A stretch of 64,000 nt of DNA from Kuschelorhynchus macadamiae (GCA_030620095.1 JAUTXW010000329.1:885001-949000), one strand, 5' to 3'. Counted from the stretch's first letter, positions 26,652 to 50,332 are shown. Notes: a model not told the origin generated them from the sequence alone. A program made the numbers and translations.

Positions 26652-27299
26652 TTTTTCTATCTTAATTGGCTGATATTTTGGCATTAAAGTTCCTAACATT
26701 TTTTTCTACGACATATCAAACGTGTGCTACATGCACAGTGTCAAAGTTTAAGGTTTGACCTAATAGCTTCTTGAAGATTTAGACATATAATCACACAATT
26801 ATTGTATTTAAATCATTAAATGAATTTTATAACTAATAAAGAATCGTATGCAAAGAAAAACTACTTAATTATTTATAACGCCAATCACGGTTTGTAATAT
26901 AATAGAATATAAATAATTCTATGATTTTTTGAATTAAGTGAGAATTGCAATACTTTAATTACCAAAGATATTTTTTAATAAAAAATAAAATTTTGAAAGT
27001 ATTCTTAACAAGAAAAACATTATACAGGGTTTGTCATATTCTTTACAAATGCTGAAATATGTGTGATTATTTCTGTACACATTTAAATTGGACCATTAGG
27101 CACCAGTGGTATTTAAATTCGTACATCTAGGTGTACACTGTAATGTATAATGCACTTAAATAATATTAAGGTATATTATAAGATATAAAACATTCTGTTA
27201 TCATACGATTTTTTCAAACACTTAATAAAAGAAAACAAGTGAATATAATTGATATTACAAGGATTAGACTCTACATTATTATATTATTCAGTCCTAGAT
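26652..27299. other. intron, nothing recognised
   Basis: AT-rich. A TACAGGGTTTGTCATA word near 27025 resembles a mariner-like end but has no visible partner. Confidence 0.4.
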
Positions 27300-27775
27300 T
27301 AAAGGTGGGCTGTGGGGGCTATAGCTCTAAGCCCCGTAGATAGGAGCTCCAGCACAGAGCTGGGGCAAGGTTTTGTGGGGATGTAACATTGAATTGATGC
27401 CGGGCCCAAATGCAGCGTGGGACCTGCAAGGTATAGGCGAAAGTGGGAATGGTAGCTTACCAGTTTTTAAAGTCATTATTTCTGGTATTTTTTAAGTCTC
27501 ATTAGTAATTTGAAAACTACGCCTCGCAAAACCTCGCACGGCTTAGAGGCCCCCAGTGACTGAAAGACTTAAATTCCTAGGTCCACATGAGCGGAGTATA
27601 AATCTGAAGACTTTTTCTGGTCATCAGTTATTTTCAAAGGACCCCTCGCACGGCTTAGAGGACTCCAATTACTGAAAGACTTAAATCTCTAGGCGGAGTA
27701 CAATTCAGAAGACCTTTTTTTATGCCATTAGTTATTTTTGCAAACTCTCGCCGTTCATGAGCCGAGGGGCCTCTA
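27300..27775. repeat. GC-richer repeat with a two-copy tandem of about 115 bp
   Basis: CCTCGCACGGCTTAGAGG, GACTTAAAT and CTAGG.GGAGTA occur first at about 27530-27600 and again at about 27645-27715. Part of the same wording occurs at 11980-12040. Unclassified. Confidence 0.5.
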
Positions 27776-28105
27776 TACAGGGTATTTTCTAACTAGGATA
27801 CGTAACTCCAGGAGGGGACTCGTTAGATCATTGTAAAAAAAAGTTCGTATAAACATGTGTCCGGAGTTGTCCCGATTCTGAGATATGGGATGTTAAAGAT
27901 TTTTAAAAAAATCGGTTTTTTATAAACATCATAAACATCCGAATTGATTGAAATTTGGCGGTGTCATTTTTAGTACTAAGGCGCTAATTTAGCACTAACC
28001 AGATTGAAGTTATTAAGTCAAGTGGCGTCTCAAGGGGCACCACAACCATTGTTATTAATTGCTATACATAAATTACAGAAAAATAAAAAATAAACAATTT
28101 CGATC

Positions 28106-29132
28106 TTAAAGTAGATGAACAAAATGACTACCATCTGATAAAATACACGATTGCAATCGCTTCGTCATTGATTGTCTGACACGTTCAAAAATCCCTGGAG
28201 TATTCCTTATGACATTGCAATTGTCCATGATTCGATTTCTCAAGTCGTTTACATCTAGTATAGGAGTTTTATAAACCAAAGCCTTCAGATGACTCCATAA
28301 ATAGAAATCTAGAGGATCCATATCAGGACTACGAGCTGGCCAATTGTGAGGTCCTGCACGTCCGCTCCCGCGATTATGATAGTAGTAATGTCGAAATGCT
28401 GACGAGCAAGGACACTAAAATGTACTGGGGCCATGTCGTGCATAAACCACATATTCGGTTTGACATGTAGGGATACATCTTCTAACAAATTGGGCAGATA
28501 TTCTCGCAAAAGTTCACCTGTTAATTTTGCTGGTAAAAAAAATCGGCCAATTAAGTAGTCATCAATAATTCCTCTCCATACATTCAACGAAAATTGTGTT
28601 GAAAATGACTTTCTCTATTAACGGGGGGATTTTCATCGGCCCAAAAATGCTTGTTATTATAATTAATGATAGCGTTTCGTGAAAAATTTGCCTCGTCCGT
28701 AAATAAAATGTTTGGTAGGTAAGAAATTGTTATTGTGTGCCACCGTATAACATTAATCTTGGGTAAAATTCCCGAGGCAGTAAAGCTTGAACCCGCTGTA
28801 ATTGATATGGGTACAGTAGATTTCTTTCTAAAACTTCCCAAACTGTTTTTGGGCTGACTTGAAGATGCAGTACAATCTTCCTGGTACTATTTGAAGGCTC
28901 TTCTTCGGCGCATTAAGTACAGCTTCTTCTAGATCAGGCGTTGTTGTAGTTTCTGGTCTTCCACCACCTGTATGTTTATTTAAACTACCAGTTTCACTTA
29001 ATCTTGCATGTATTGTTCTACTCGGTTAGGATATCTGTCTTGTTAAATTCTCCGAGCCTCATCCGAATTTTCATTTGCTAATCCATAAATTAAGTGCATA
29101 TCAATTATTTCAGAATTACTAAAATTATTCAT
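28106..29132 (-). pseudogene. DD41D transposase, multiply frameshifted
   Basis: From an ATG at 29132 the reading passes through several frames. LFTDEANF holds the first catalytic Asp, FMHDMAPVHFS the second (codon 28437-28435), and SPDMDPLDFYLW the third (28309-28307). The second-to-third distance is 128 nt, two more than the 126 expected for 41 intervening residues, so an indel lies between. Stops interrupt the N-terminal part, so it is inactive. Confidence 0.8.
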
Positions 29133-29285
29133 AATGGAATCACTGCTAATTGACAACTTTAAAATTTACTGATATGATAGTGACAGTACTATCACTGTAT
29201 GCTGGTACCAGTAAGGTAAACTCCCCAGGAAGGTGTAAAAACGTTTAAAGTGATTTTATTTTATCGAAAACCAAGCTAGATACGA

Positions 29286-29573
29286 TAGAGGCGAGCGTGG
29301 CGCCGATGGCTGTGTGTTTGCGGTTCAGCGCCCAAGTTCCCTGGCTCGATTCCGAGCTGAGGCAGACTTTGTTAAGAATACATAATGCGCTTGCCTTCTG
29401 ATGGGTTGGTGATTGCCCGATCAATCAGTAATACGCTAAAAATCACCTCTCAAATAGCGTCGTTCGGATTCGACGATAAACTGTAGGTCCCGTATACCTG
29501 TGTAAATTACAGCATAGGTATATGCGAGAGGTAGGCCGATATCCAGCAGTAGATGAAAAGGTTGTTGATGATG
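29286..29573 (+). mobile_element. tRNA-derived SINE with perfect 13-bp target duplication
   Basis: AAGCTAGATACGA flanks the element at 29273-29285 and 29574-29586. A box A-like TGGCGCCGATGG lies at 29298-29309 and box B GGCTCGATTCC at 29343-29353, spaced as in a tRNA-type Pol III promoter. The tail is GTTGTTGATGATG. It lies inside the DD41D element, so it is younger than that insertion. The partner LINE is unknown, and the RTE relic at 17770 is one candidate. Confidence 0.85.
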
Positions 29574-29964
29574 AAGCTAGATACGAAAAAAACAAGAGAC
29601 CACAACGTTGTATTTTTAGTTTCTTAAACTGAAAAAGCTATAAAAACTGCAAAAAGGGACAGTGGCGTACTTTTTTCTTAATATTGATTGTTGCGGTGCC
29701 CCTTAAGACACCAATGGATCTAATAACTCCAATATCGTTAGCGCTAAATTAGCGCCTTGGTACTACAAATACCACTGACAAATTCCAACCAAATCGGCTT
29801 AAGGATATGTATGATATTTATAAAAAACCGATTTTTGTTTTAACTTAACACCCTGTATCTCAGAATCGAGACAACTCCGGACACATGTTCATAGGAACTT
29901 TTTTCTTAAAATGACCTAAGGAATCACCTCCTGGAGTAACGTACCGTAGTTAGGAAACACTCTG

Positions 29965-30274
29965 TATACTTAAAGCACCAGGCCCCATTATTCGTTAATC
30001 CGGCCCTGATATTACTGATTTGTCCAATTTTATTATATGTTAGGGTGTATTTAAAATGACGTTTTACGCATTTGACGCATTTGCAGTACTCAAACATAAG
30101 GTGTTGAAAATAGTTGTTGAGATTATTTCCACTAAAAAAAAAATAATTTGTAAAACATAATTTGTAAAATTAACTGTCAAAAGATATATAAATAATGACT
30201 GTTAAAGTCCGTATTTTCTTTTTGAAGTTAAAGGTCAGTAATTTAGTATTTTTTTGTAATACATTATTTTTTTT
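29965..30274. other. intron, nothing recognised
   Basis: AT-rich spacer between the DD41D element and the start of family X sequence. Confidence 0.4.
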
Positions 30275-36140
<5,866 letters not shown>

Positions 36141-36270
36141 TTAGAGTGAGTTTCTGGACCATTTAAAATATATTCGTAGGAAGATTTTCTTTGGTTTTTT
36201 TGGCCTCAAGTTATTTTTTTGGAAAAATAAAACAAATTCATTTTTCGGCACTAATTTTCATTTTGTTTAT

Positions 36271-36304
36271 TGCAAACGTTTCGGCTAAATGCCTTCATCA
36301 GTGC
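36271..36304 (-). ncRNA. hammerhead-like motif in the PLE terminal repeat (left copy)
   Basis: Minus strand from 36304: GCA, CTGATGA, A, GGC-ATTTA-GCC, GAAA, CG, TT, then TGC. Stem I is GCA/TGC and stem II GGC/GCC. Stem III is only the pairs A-T and C-G with no loop, so it would be workable only as a dimer or with help. One extra A follows the core. Confidence 0.5.
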
Positions 36305-36905
36305 TGTTTGACTGAAACTAAAAACAGTACTATTTTATATTATGCGAAGTCAACATTTTTTTTTTTTTTAAATGTGAAGACAAAATGTTACATACATATA
36401 CTTATAGACACATAATTAAAAATAACCTTTTTTTTTTTTTTTTTTATATAATAATAATTCGTTACGCTAACTAAAATTCCTAGTAATTTATACTTTCAAA
36501 CTCACCCAAGAAGGTAACTTCCTGCATTCAGCAAACCAAAACAGAATAAAATTTTTGTCACGTCACATTTAGTATACAGTATTAGACGCCAACAAAACAT
36601 GTAAAATTTTTATTTATAAAACTACGGTGGCATGTTAGTCTACCGATATATTTTGACTGGAATTGCACCTCGTTTTGAAGCTGTTGCTTGTCTTTCTGAT
36701 TGTTTTTACTGAAGCAAAAAATTGTATATTGTGTTGTTGTTGTTTTGGTGTATAGCATGAGGGCCTTTAATTATACTATTTGTTATTATAATCAATTGGT
36801 AATTACTGTATTTTTTTTCCGTTTCACTTAACTAAGTAGAAAAAAAATTTTTTTTTTTTTTTTTTCTTATTTATTAATAAATGAGAAAATTTCGGAACAT
36901 GATAA

Positions 36906-38765
36906 TTATTTTATTACGTTGTGATATATTTGGTTTAAATTTTTAATTTCAGTTCTATCATTTATTGAATTTTTATTTTGCTTAATATAGAGCATTTCTA
37001 AAAATTCCCTTTTTTTTTGGTTGGTTTCCGTTTTTAATATTTTTGTGTCTTCATATTTGAATTTATGGGATGTTTCATTTTCGTGCTTAGTTAATGAAGT
37101 TTTATTTTTTTTGTCATATTTATGTCCATTTAGGCGGTTTTTAAGGTATTGAGTAGTTTGTCCGATGTATACTCCTGGGCAATCATTACATGGTATTTGA
37201 TATATAGTGTGTGTTTTTTGACTGGTTGGGGTTGGTGTTTTAAGACAAGTAAAAAATTTCTTTTGAAAAGTGTTGTAGCTTTTGTGGCATACGGTTATGT
37301 TTTGGTGTTTGAAAATAGTTTGGATACTTTCTGAAAGACCCTGGATGTAAGGAATAGAGAGGAATTTTTTATCTTTAGTTTTTTCGTTTGGTACGTTTTG
37401 ATTGGGATTGTTCATTTGCTGTAATCTGGAGTTAAATATTGAATTTATTAATTTTTTTGGGTAACTATTTTGAATTAAGATGTTTTTTGCCTTTTGTATT
37501 GCCTGGGATTGATAAGTTAAATTACTCAATTTTATTGCTCTATCGGCAAGACTGATTATTACCGACTTTTTTTTGGTTCATTGGGTGTTGCGAAAAGTAA
37601 TTTATGTATCTGCCGGACCACGTTTTTTTTGTGTACCATTGTGTTTCAATAATATTGTTTTTATTATATAATGTCATATCTAGGAAATTTATTTTTGAGT
37701 TGTTTTCAGTCTCGATGGTGAATTTAAGTTTTTCATGGAAGTTGTTAAAGGCATTTAGGATATATTTACATTTATCTTTTGGAATTAGAGTTATGCAATC
37801 ATCAACGTACCTGTAGAAAAATGGAAGTGATATGTCTAGTTGTCCGATTACATTGCTCTCTAGTTCCTCCATTACTAGTTGTGCAACTACACTTGATATT
37901 GGGGAACCCATTGCGCAACCTTCTATTTGTTTATAAAAATTATTGTTGTATGCAAAAAATGTGGATTTTAAAGTTAGTTCAATGGCTATTAGAAATTCAT
38001 CCAGAGGTATATCCGTGAATTTTTTTATTTCGTTCCATTTATTTTTTATAAGTAGGAGGGCTAAATCAATTGGTACATTTGTGTATAGAGAGATGACATC
38101 CAGTGAGATTAAAATATGGTTTTGAGGTACTTGAAAATTATTTATTTTTTCTTTGAAATCCCATGAATCTTTAATGTAAGTGGTGCTTTTGTTGACTATA
38201 TTTTCTAGAATTTGTTTTAAAAATTTAGAAAGGTTATTTAATGGTGATTGTATACACGAAATAATTGGGCGCATTGGAATTCCATCTTTATGTAATTTTG
38301 GCAAACCGTAAATTTTTGGTGTTTGGGCATTATACATTTTTAGGTTCTTAGCACAATTAGGTGATATATAGTTTTTCTTTTCCCACCGTGTAACAAGTTC
38401 GTTGTTTCTTTTTTGAAAAATATTTGTTGGATCTGTATTTATTTTTTTGTATGTATCTGTGTCGTTCAGAAGTAATTGCATTTTATTATCATATTCTTTT
38501 GTATCCATGATAACCGTTTTATTTGATTTGTCTGGGCGTACGATTTTTAGATTTGGATGATTTTTCAGAAAAGTGTTTGTTTTTTTAATTTTTTTAATTA
38601 ATTCTTGGTCTATATTATTATGTTTTGTTTTATATTGTTTAGATTTTATTTTATTTTGATATGTTTTGAGAGTGTTACAACAAATTTGCCCTTATTGTAT
38701 CTTTTTCATCATTAATAAAGTTACTGATTGATGTTTCAGTCAGATTTTCTAGCCACTCTTTTTGT
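36906..38765 (-). pseudogene. Penelope-like RT/GIY-YIG gene, 5' truncated and frameshifted
   Basis: The frame matches residues from about 150 to 818 of the intact sister gene. Damage: an in-frame 111-nt (37-codon) deletion near 38745, an extra T near 38684 (AAATTTGTTG against AAATTGTTG), and an extra base in the homopolymer near 37568. The RT motifs and GIY-YIG core are otherwise unchanged. The long frames 38508-37540 and 37529-36906 are its two readable pieces. Confidence 0.85.
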
Positions 38766-38863
38766 ATATTAATTTTTTTTGGGTTTGTTTTATTTTTTTT
38801 TGTTTTTAACAAGTAAATTTTGTTTATGTTTCCAGAAACTCACTCTAAGAATATATAAGCAGA

Positions 38864-41320
38864 ATGGATGAAATACTGCCACCGACTGAACAATATGAAA
38901 CTAACATAACTCTAAGCAACGACAATATTAAAACCCTCTCTAAGAACTATTGTAAACTAGCTAGCCTAAAGAATAGAAGACAATTTTTACTAAGATGTAA
39001 AACTGAAAACATATTTCCAGCATTTTTAAACATTAAAATTAACCACATAGAATTCTCATCAACTAACCTAAGAAGGAAATTTCATGAAAATATTGTAAAT
39101 AATTTTAAACTCAATACGTTAAAATTACTAATTAGCGACACCATCATTAATATAAAAAACATCGAAACTAAAATATCTCAAATCAAAAACCAATTACAGG
39201 AAACAACCACCGCAAATAAATTTAATGAACTCTTAAATATCGAAAATAAAAAATATGAAGCTTTATTCGAAAAAATTAAATTAAGAAACATAAACAAAAT
39301 TTACTTGTTAAAAACAAAAAAAAATAAAACAAACCCAAAAAAAATTAATATACAAAAAGAGTGGCTAGAAAATCTGACTGAGACGGAAATTCCGGAATAT
39401 GCAGTAGAAATTCTAAGTTTAGGTTCTAATTTTGCGTATCCAATTACAAATGCCAATGAACTCCCTGTTCCTGACATAATATCATCTGTCGAAACATCAA
39501 TCAGTAACTTTATTAATGATGAAAAAGATACAATAAGGGCAAATTGTTGTAACACTCTCAAAACATATCAAAATAAAATAAAATCTAAACAATATAAAAC
39601 AAAACATAATAATATAGACCAAGAATTAATTAAAAAAATTAAAAAAACAAACACTTTTCTGAAAAATCATCCAAATCTAAAAATCGTACGCCCAGACAAA
39701 TCAAATAAAACGGTTATCATGGATACAAAAGAATATGATAATAAAATGCAATTACTTCTGAACGACACAGATACATACAAAAAAATAAATACAGATCCAA
39801 CAAATATTTTTCAAAAAAGAAACAACGAACTTGTTACACGGTGGGAAAAGAAAAACTATATATCACCTAATTGTGCTAAGAACCTAAAAATGTATAATGC
39901 CCAAACACCAAAAATTTACGGTTTGCCAAAATTACATAAAGATGGAATTCCAATGCGCCCAATTATTTCGTGTATACAATCACCATTAAATAACCTTTCT
40001 AAATTTTTAAAACAAATTCTAGAAAATATAGTCAACAAAAGCACCACTTACATTAAAGATTCATGGGATTTCAAAGAAAAAATAAATAATTTTCAAGTAC
40101 CTCAAAACCATATTTTAATCTCACTGGATGTCATCTCTCTATACACAAATGTACCAATTGATTTAGCCCTCCTACTTATAAAAAATAAATGGAACGAAAT
40201 AAAAAAATTCACGGATATACCTCTGGATGAATTTCTAATAGCCATTGAACTAACTTTAAAATCCACATTTTTTGCATACAACAATAATTTTTATAAACAA
40301 ATAGAAGGTTGCGCAATGGGTTCCCCAATATCAAGTGTAGTTGCACAACTAGTAATGGAGGAACTAGAGAGCAATGTAATCGGACAACTAGACATATCAC
40401 TTCCATTTTTCTACAGGTACGTTGATGATTGCATAACTCTAATTCCAAAAGATAAATGTAAATATATCCTAAATGCCTTTAACAACTTCCATGAAAAACT
40501 TAAATTCACCATCGAGACTGAAAACAACTCAAAAATAAATTTCCTAGATATGACATTATATAATAAAAACAATATTATTGAAACACAATGGTACACAAAA
40601 AAAACGTGGTCCGGCAGATACATAAATTACTTTTCGCAACACCCAATGAACCAAAAAAAGTCGGTAATAATCAGTCTTGCCGATAGAGCAATAAAATTGA
40701 GTAATTTAACTTATCAATCCCAGGCAATACAAAAGGCAAAAAACATCTTAATTCAAAATAGTTACCCAAAAAAATTAATAAATTCAATATTTAACTCCAG
40801 ATTACAGCAAATGAACAATCCCAATCAAAACGTACCAAACGAAAAAACTAAAGATAAAAAATTCCTCTCTATTCCTTACATCCAGGGTCTTTCAGAAAGT
40901 ATCCAAACTATTTTCAAACACCAAAACATAACCGTATGCCACAAAAGCTACAACACTTTTCAAAAGAAATTTTTTACTTGTCTTAAAACACCAACCCCAA
41001 CCAGTCAAAAAACACACACTATATATCAAATACCATGTAATGATTGCCCAGGAGTATACATCGGACAAACTACTCAATACCTTAAAAACCGCCTAAATGG
41101 ACATAAATATGACAAAAAAAATAAAACTTCATTAACTAAGCACGAAAATGAAACATCCCATAAATTCAAATATGAAGACACAAAAATATTAAAAACGGAA
41201 ACCAACCAAAAAAAAAGGGAATTTTTAGAAATGCTCTATATTAAGCAAAATAAAAATTCAATAAATGATAGAACTGAAATTAAAAATTTAAACCAAATAT
41301 ATCACAACGTAATAAAATAA
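38864..41320 (+). CDS. Penelope-like retroelement polyprotein (reverse transcriptase plus GIY-YIG endonuclease), intact
   Basis: An 818-residue protein without a stop, in the usual PLE size range. The N-terminal 280 residues are lysine-rich. RT motifs: LPKLHKDGIPMRPIIS (354-369), LDVISLYTNVP (421-431, Asp422 catalytic), GCAMGSPIS (482-490), YVDD (519-522, catalytic pair 521-522), INFLD (558-562). The C-terminal GIY-YIG nuclease has IYQIPC (720-725), YIGQT (732-736), Arg743, HENETSH (760-766) and Glu786. It would nick the target and reverse-transcribe its own RNA in the nucleus. The leader CCAGAAACTCACTCTAAGAA lies just upstream. ATG at 38864 is the first in frame. Probably a recent, possibly still competent copy. 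Confidence 0.92.
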   Translation: MDEILPPTEQYETNITLSNDNIKTLSKNYCKLASLKNRRQFLLRCKTENIFPAFLNIKINHIEFSSTNLRRKFHENIVNNFKLNTLKLLISDTIINIKNIETKISQIKNQLQETTTANKFNELLNIENKKYEALFEKIKLRNINKIYLLKTKKNKTNPKKINIQKEWLENLTETEIPEYAVEILSLGSNFAYPITNANELPVPDIISSVETSISNFINDEKDTIRANCCNTLKTYQNKIKSKQYKTKHNNIDQELIKKIKKTNTFLKNHPNLKIVRPDKSNKTVIMDTKEYDNKMQLLLNDTDTYKKINTDPTNIFQKRNNELVTRWEKKNYISPNCAKNLKMYNAQTPKIYGLPKLHKDGIPMRPIISCIQSPLNNLSKFLKQILENIVNKSTTYIKDSWDFKEKINNFQVPQNHILISLDVISLYTNVPIDLALLLIKNKWNEIKKFTDIPLDEFLIAIELTLKSTFFAYNNNFYKQIEGCAMGSPISSVVAQLVMEELESNVIGQLDISLPFFYRYVDDCITLIPKDKCKYILNAFNNFHEKLKFTIETENNSKINFLDMTLYNKNNIIETQWYTKKTWSGRYINYFSQHPMNQKKSVIISLADRAIKLSNLTYQSQAIQKAKNILIQNSYPKKLINSIFNSRLQQMNNPNQNVPNEKTKDKKFLSIPYIQGLSESIQTIFKHQNITVCHKSYNTFQKKFFTCLKTPTPTSQKTHTIYQIPCNDCPGVYIGQTTQYLKNRLNGHKYDKKNKTSLTKHENETSHKFKYEDTKILKTETNQKKREFLEMLYIKQNKNSINDRTEIKNLNQIYHNVIK

Positions 41321-42047
41321 TTATCATGTTCCGAAATTTTCTCCTTGATTAATAAATAAGAAAAAAAAAAAAAAAAAATTTTTTTTCTACTTAGTTAAGT
41401 GAAACGGAAAAAAAATACAGTAATTACCAATTGATTATAATAACAAATAGTATAATTAAAGGCCCTCATGCGATACACCAAAACAACAACAACACAATAT
41501 ACAATTTTTTGCTTCAGTAAAAACAATCAGAAAGACAAGCAACTGCTTCAAAACGAGGTGCAATTCCAGTCAAAATATATCGGTAGACTAACATGCCACC
41601 GTAGTTTTATAAATAAAAATTTTACATGTTTTGTTGGCGTCTAATACTGTATACTAAATGTGACGTGACAAAAATTTTATTCTGTTTTGGTTTGCTGAAT
41701 GCAGGAAGTTACCTTCTTGGGTGAGTTTGAAAGTATAAATTACTAGGAATTTTAGTTAGCGTAACGAATTATTATTATATAAAAAAAAAAAAAAAGGTTA
41801 TTTTTAATTATGTGTCTATAAGTATATGTATGTAACATTTTGTCTTCACATTTAAAAAAAAAAAAAATGTTGACTTCGCATAATATAAAATAGTACTGTT
41901 TTTAGTTTCAGTCAAACAGCTCTGATGAAGGCATTTAGCCGAAACGTTTGCAATAAACAAAATGAAAATTAGTGCCGAAAAATGAATTTGTTTTATTTTT
42001 CCAAAAAAATAACTTGAGGCCAAAAAAACCAAAGAAAATCTTCCTAC

Positions 42048-42048
<1 letters not shown>
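41321..42048 (+). mobile_element. PLE 3' untranslated region and terminal repeat
   Basis: Non-coding tail of the intact PLE, with long homopolymer runs (A then T at about 41360-41388). The hammerhead-like motif is at 41918-41951 and the end is TTCCTACG at the (TA)n tract. The reversed counterpart lies at 36158-36905. Confidence 0.8.
41918..41951 (+). ncRNA. hammerhead-like motif in the PLE terminal repeat (right copy)
   Basis: Same layout as 36304-36271, but the stem I base before CTGATGA is T rather than A. That breaks the pair with the base after the cut site, so this copy should be weaker. Confidence 0.45.
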
Positions 42049-42121
<73 letters not shown>

Positions 42122-42146
42122 ATATATATATATATATATATATATA
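42049..42146. repeat. (TA)n tract before unit 3
   Basis: About 98 bp with one C interruption at 42120, following the PLE end TTCCTACG. Confidence 0.95.
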
Positions 42147-47831
<5,685 letters not shown>

Positions 47832-49018
47832 CGTATTCACTTTTTAGCGTCCCTGGATGCCAAAAAAAATGTTTTCTCAATTTCGTCGGTCTGTCTCTGT
47901 GTCTGTTAGTTCGCTACTTAACGGATTGACTTAAAATTTTGGTCAAATGGGTATGACCTGATAATATTCTAATATTTTGATTCTTAGTCCTTCACGGATG
48001 GAAAAATATAATGTGTTTTCATTCCGGATGTACATCCGTTCACTACTGTTGTTCTGAAAAGAACAGTTTTGCTGACGTTTCGCCAAAATCTGACATTTTC
48101 GAAGCTTTCGCGTCCGAAAAGATATTTAAATGCAAGATCACATCATCACACAGCACAAATTCAAGGTGCGGCCAATACCCTAACATCCAGATCCATGCGA
48201 TTAATTGAAACACACACGAGACAAAACGAACTTAATATAATATCTAATTCTTTAAAAAAGAATGGCTACACAAATCGCACCCTAGAGAAACCTGTTAATG
48301 CACAGGGCTCCCAAACACGAAGAACAAAAATTATGAACCGAGAAGGCAATAAGTAATCTTGCCATATGTAAAAAACACAACAAACGGGATCGGAAGAATT
48401 CTTAGAAAACCCAAGATACAAATAATACACAAGCCACAAACAACTATAGGTAAACTACTTGGAAACCCAAAAGACAAAATCAAATTGGAAAACCACGGAG
48501 TATATAGCATCCAGTGCCAGGAGTGTGTAAAAATGTACGTGGGGCAAACTAACAGGAGGCTATGAGCAAGAGTAGAAGAGCATCAGAAACAAACAAACAA
48601 ACAATCTCAGCTCTATTCCTACATCATCAGGAAACTGACCACAAAATAAATTTCGATGGGTGTAGATATTGCCAATATAGATCATTATAAGACCAGAATA
48701 ATCCGAGAAGAGAGCTACAGAAATTGAAAAACAAGGATTTAAATAAAAGGGACGAATCATTAAAAATACCAACAGTTGGGAAGACCACAATAGACAAATC
48801 TAAAATCCAAAAAATCAAGTGCAATTAGCGCAACAACAACAGCAACATCCGGAATACCCAAATAACGACCAGCGGCCGCTGAGATATAACCTTCGGCCCC
48901 GGGAGGGGTTGTAAACGGAAGCTTCAAAAATATCAAATGTCATTTTGGCGAAACGTCAGCAAAACTGTTTTTTTCAGAACGACTGTAGTGAACGGATGTA
49001 CACCCGAAATGAACACAC

Positions 49019-49062
<44 letters not shown>

Positions 49063-49327
49063 TATATGCAAAACATTTTTATTTCAATCGTAGAAGGGAA
49101 GTATTGTAGTCGCGAAAAAATCACCTTCCAAAATTTTTTTAGATTTTTACCATTCGAGGTTGCTAGGTGCGTAAAAACATGTTCTCTTGATTCTATCGGT
49201 CTGTCTGTCTGTTTTCGTTATAGCTAAAAAACTACTTACCTGATTGACTAGTGAAATGTTAAAAAAGTTATTACTAAGAAACTATTTATCTAATGTACTT
49301 CAAATTTTGCACAAAAATCAAGTATTA
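47832..49327 (+). repeat. array unit 6 (last)
   Basis: Most like unit 4. The PLE fragment spans about 47986-49019, then a (TA)n at 49020-49059. Similarity to the other units stops at about 49327 (AAGTATTATGT), where ordinary family X sequence continues. This marks the right edge of the array. Confidence 0.9.
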
Positions 49328-49640
49328 TGTCGAAATTAATTGGTAAAATTTTGGTATGAATCTTAGATGGCGAAAAAAATGGTCTCTTTAATTGTGGTAT
49401 AGAGATAAACTGGTAAAATTGTGGTACCAATTCAAGATGGCGGAACAAAATAGCGGTCAAATAAAATATTTGTAATAGGGAAGACAATCACCCTCCCACG
49501 TTTTACATATATTCACGTTTTAGCCTCCCTAGATACCAAAAAAATGTTTTCTTAATTTCGTCGGTCTGTCTCTGAGTCTGTTAGTTCGCTACCTAGTGGA
49601 TTGACTTCAAATTTTGGTAAAAAATTTAGAGTCATATGGG
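49328..49640 (+). mobile_element. family X, unexpanded version flanking the array
   Basis: It reads through CACCCTCCCACGTTTTACATATATTCACGTTTTAGCC at about 49488-49525. This is the point where all array copies have the long (TA)n, so it shows what the locus looks like without the expansion. It also keeps about 45 nt (TTTTGGTATGAATCTTAGATGG region) that the array copies lost. Confidence 0.7.
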
Positions 49641-50332
49641 ACCTGGTAATATTCCAATATGTCCGAACAAACTGCTAATTCAATGTTTATATTCTGCCAA
49701 TCGCATTATATTTTTTATTTTTTGTCCCCTTACCCTTAAAAAATAAATTTGTGTACCTGTACAAACCACCCAGAGCAATTCTGGGCGATGTGCAGGACCT
49801 CTTCCTTTAGTCATCCTGCCATCATACTGAAAAAGTTAGCCATAAGTAACTAGAAACAAAGACAGGTCCGTATAGACGATCCATTCAATATTAAATAAAA
49901 CACCCCCTAAATGGATTCCAACTTTGCATTGTACCCCCATAGTAGAGATCCATCCAAAGATTTCCGTGTAGCTCGGCATAATTTCACGGCTAGTGTTGCC
50001 AGAACGTAGCAATCCCTTAACTTCTAACTGAATTACACGCATAAATATATTTCAACAAATAGACCTAACTCACTTTCTTGGTAATTCCGCACCTAATAGT
50101 GTTGCGCACAAGCTAATCTTTCGATAAAACGGCAACACGAACGTTTAATATAAGTGAATTCATTTTGTATCTGATGGACTGTCTATGCGAAGTATAAGCG
50201 ATCTTTACTAGACATGATATAGTATATATTTTAAATCTATATTAAATGAAATTGACTATGTGTATAAGATTATCAGAATAATTTTTAGTGTATTCTATTT
50301 TGTCCTAAAGTATATAAATGTTTTTGTTTCAG
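49641..50332. other. intron up to host exon B
   Basis: No gene recognised. A minus-strand 68-codon frame at 49836-50042 has no familiar motif. It ends in the acceptor tract TTTTTGTTTCAG. Confidence 0.5.

Larger units (their letters stand above)
27778..29964 (-). mobile_element. DD41D mariner-like transposon, complete ends, degenerate gene
   Basis: The termini CAGGGTATTTTCTAACTA (from 27778) and the complement of TAGTTAGGAAACACTCTG (to 29964) are inverted, with TA on both sides. Terminal homology extends about 250 bp inward, with GTCCGGAGTTGTC in both arms. The gene runs on the minus strand, and a SINE has inserted near its 5' side. Confidence 0.8.

Noticed and set aside
37604..38125. Frames of 60 to 79 codons antisense to the inverted PLE copies
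   Set aside because: Identical in both PLE copies and antisense to the RT coding sequence. No independent evidence.
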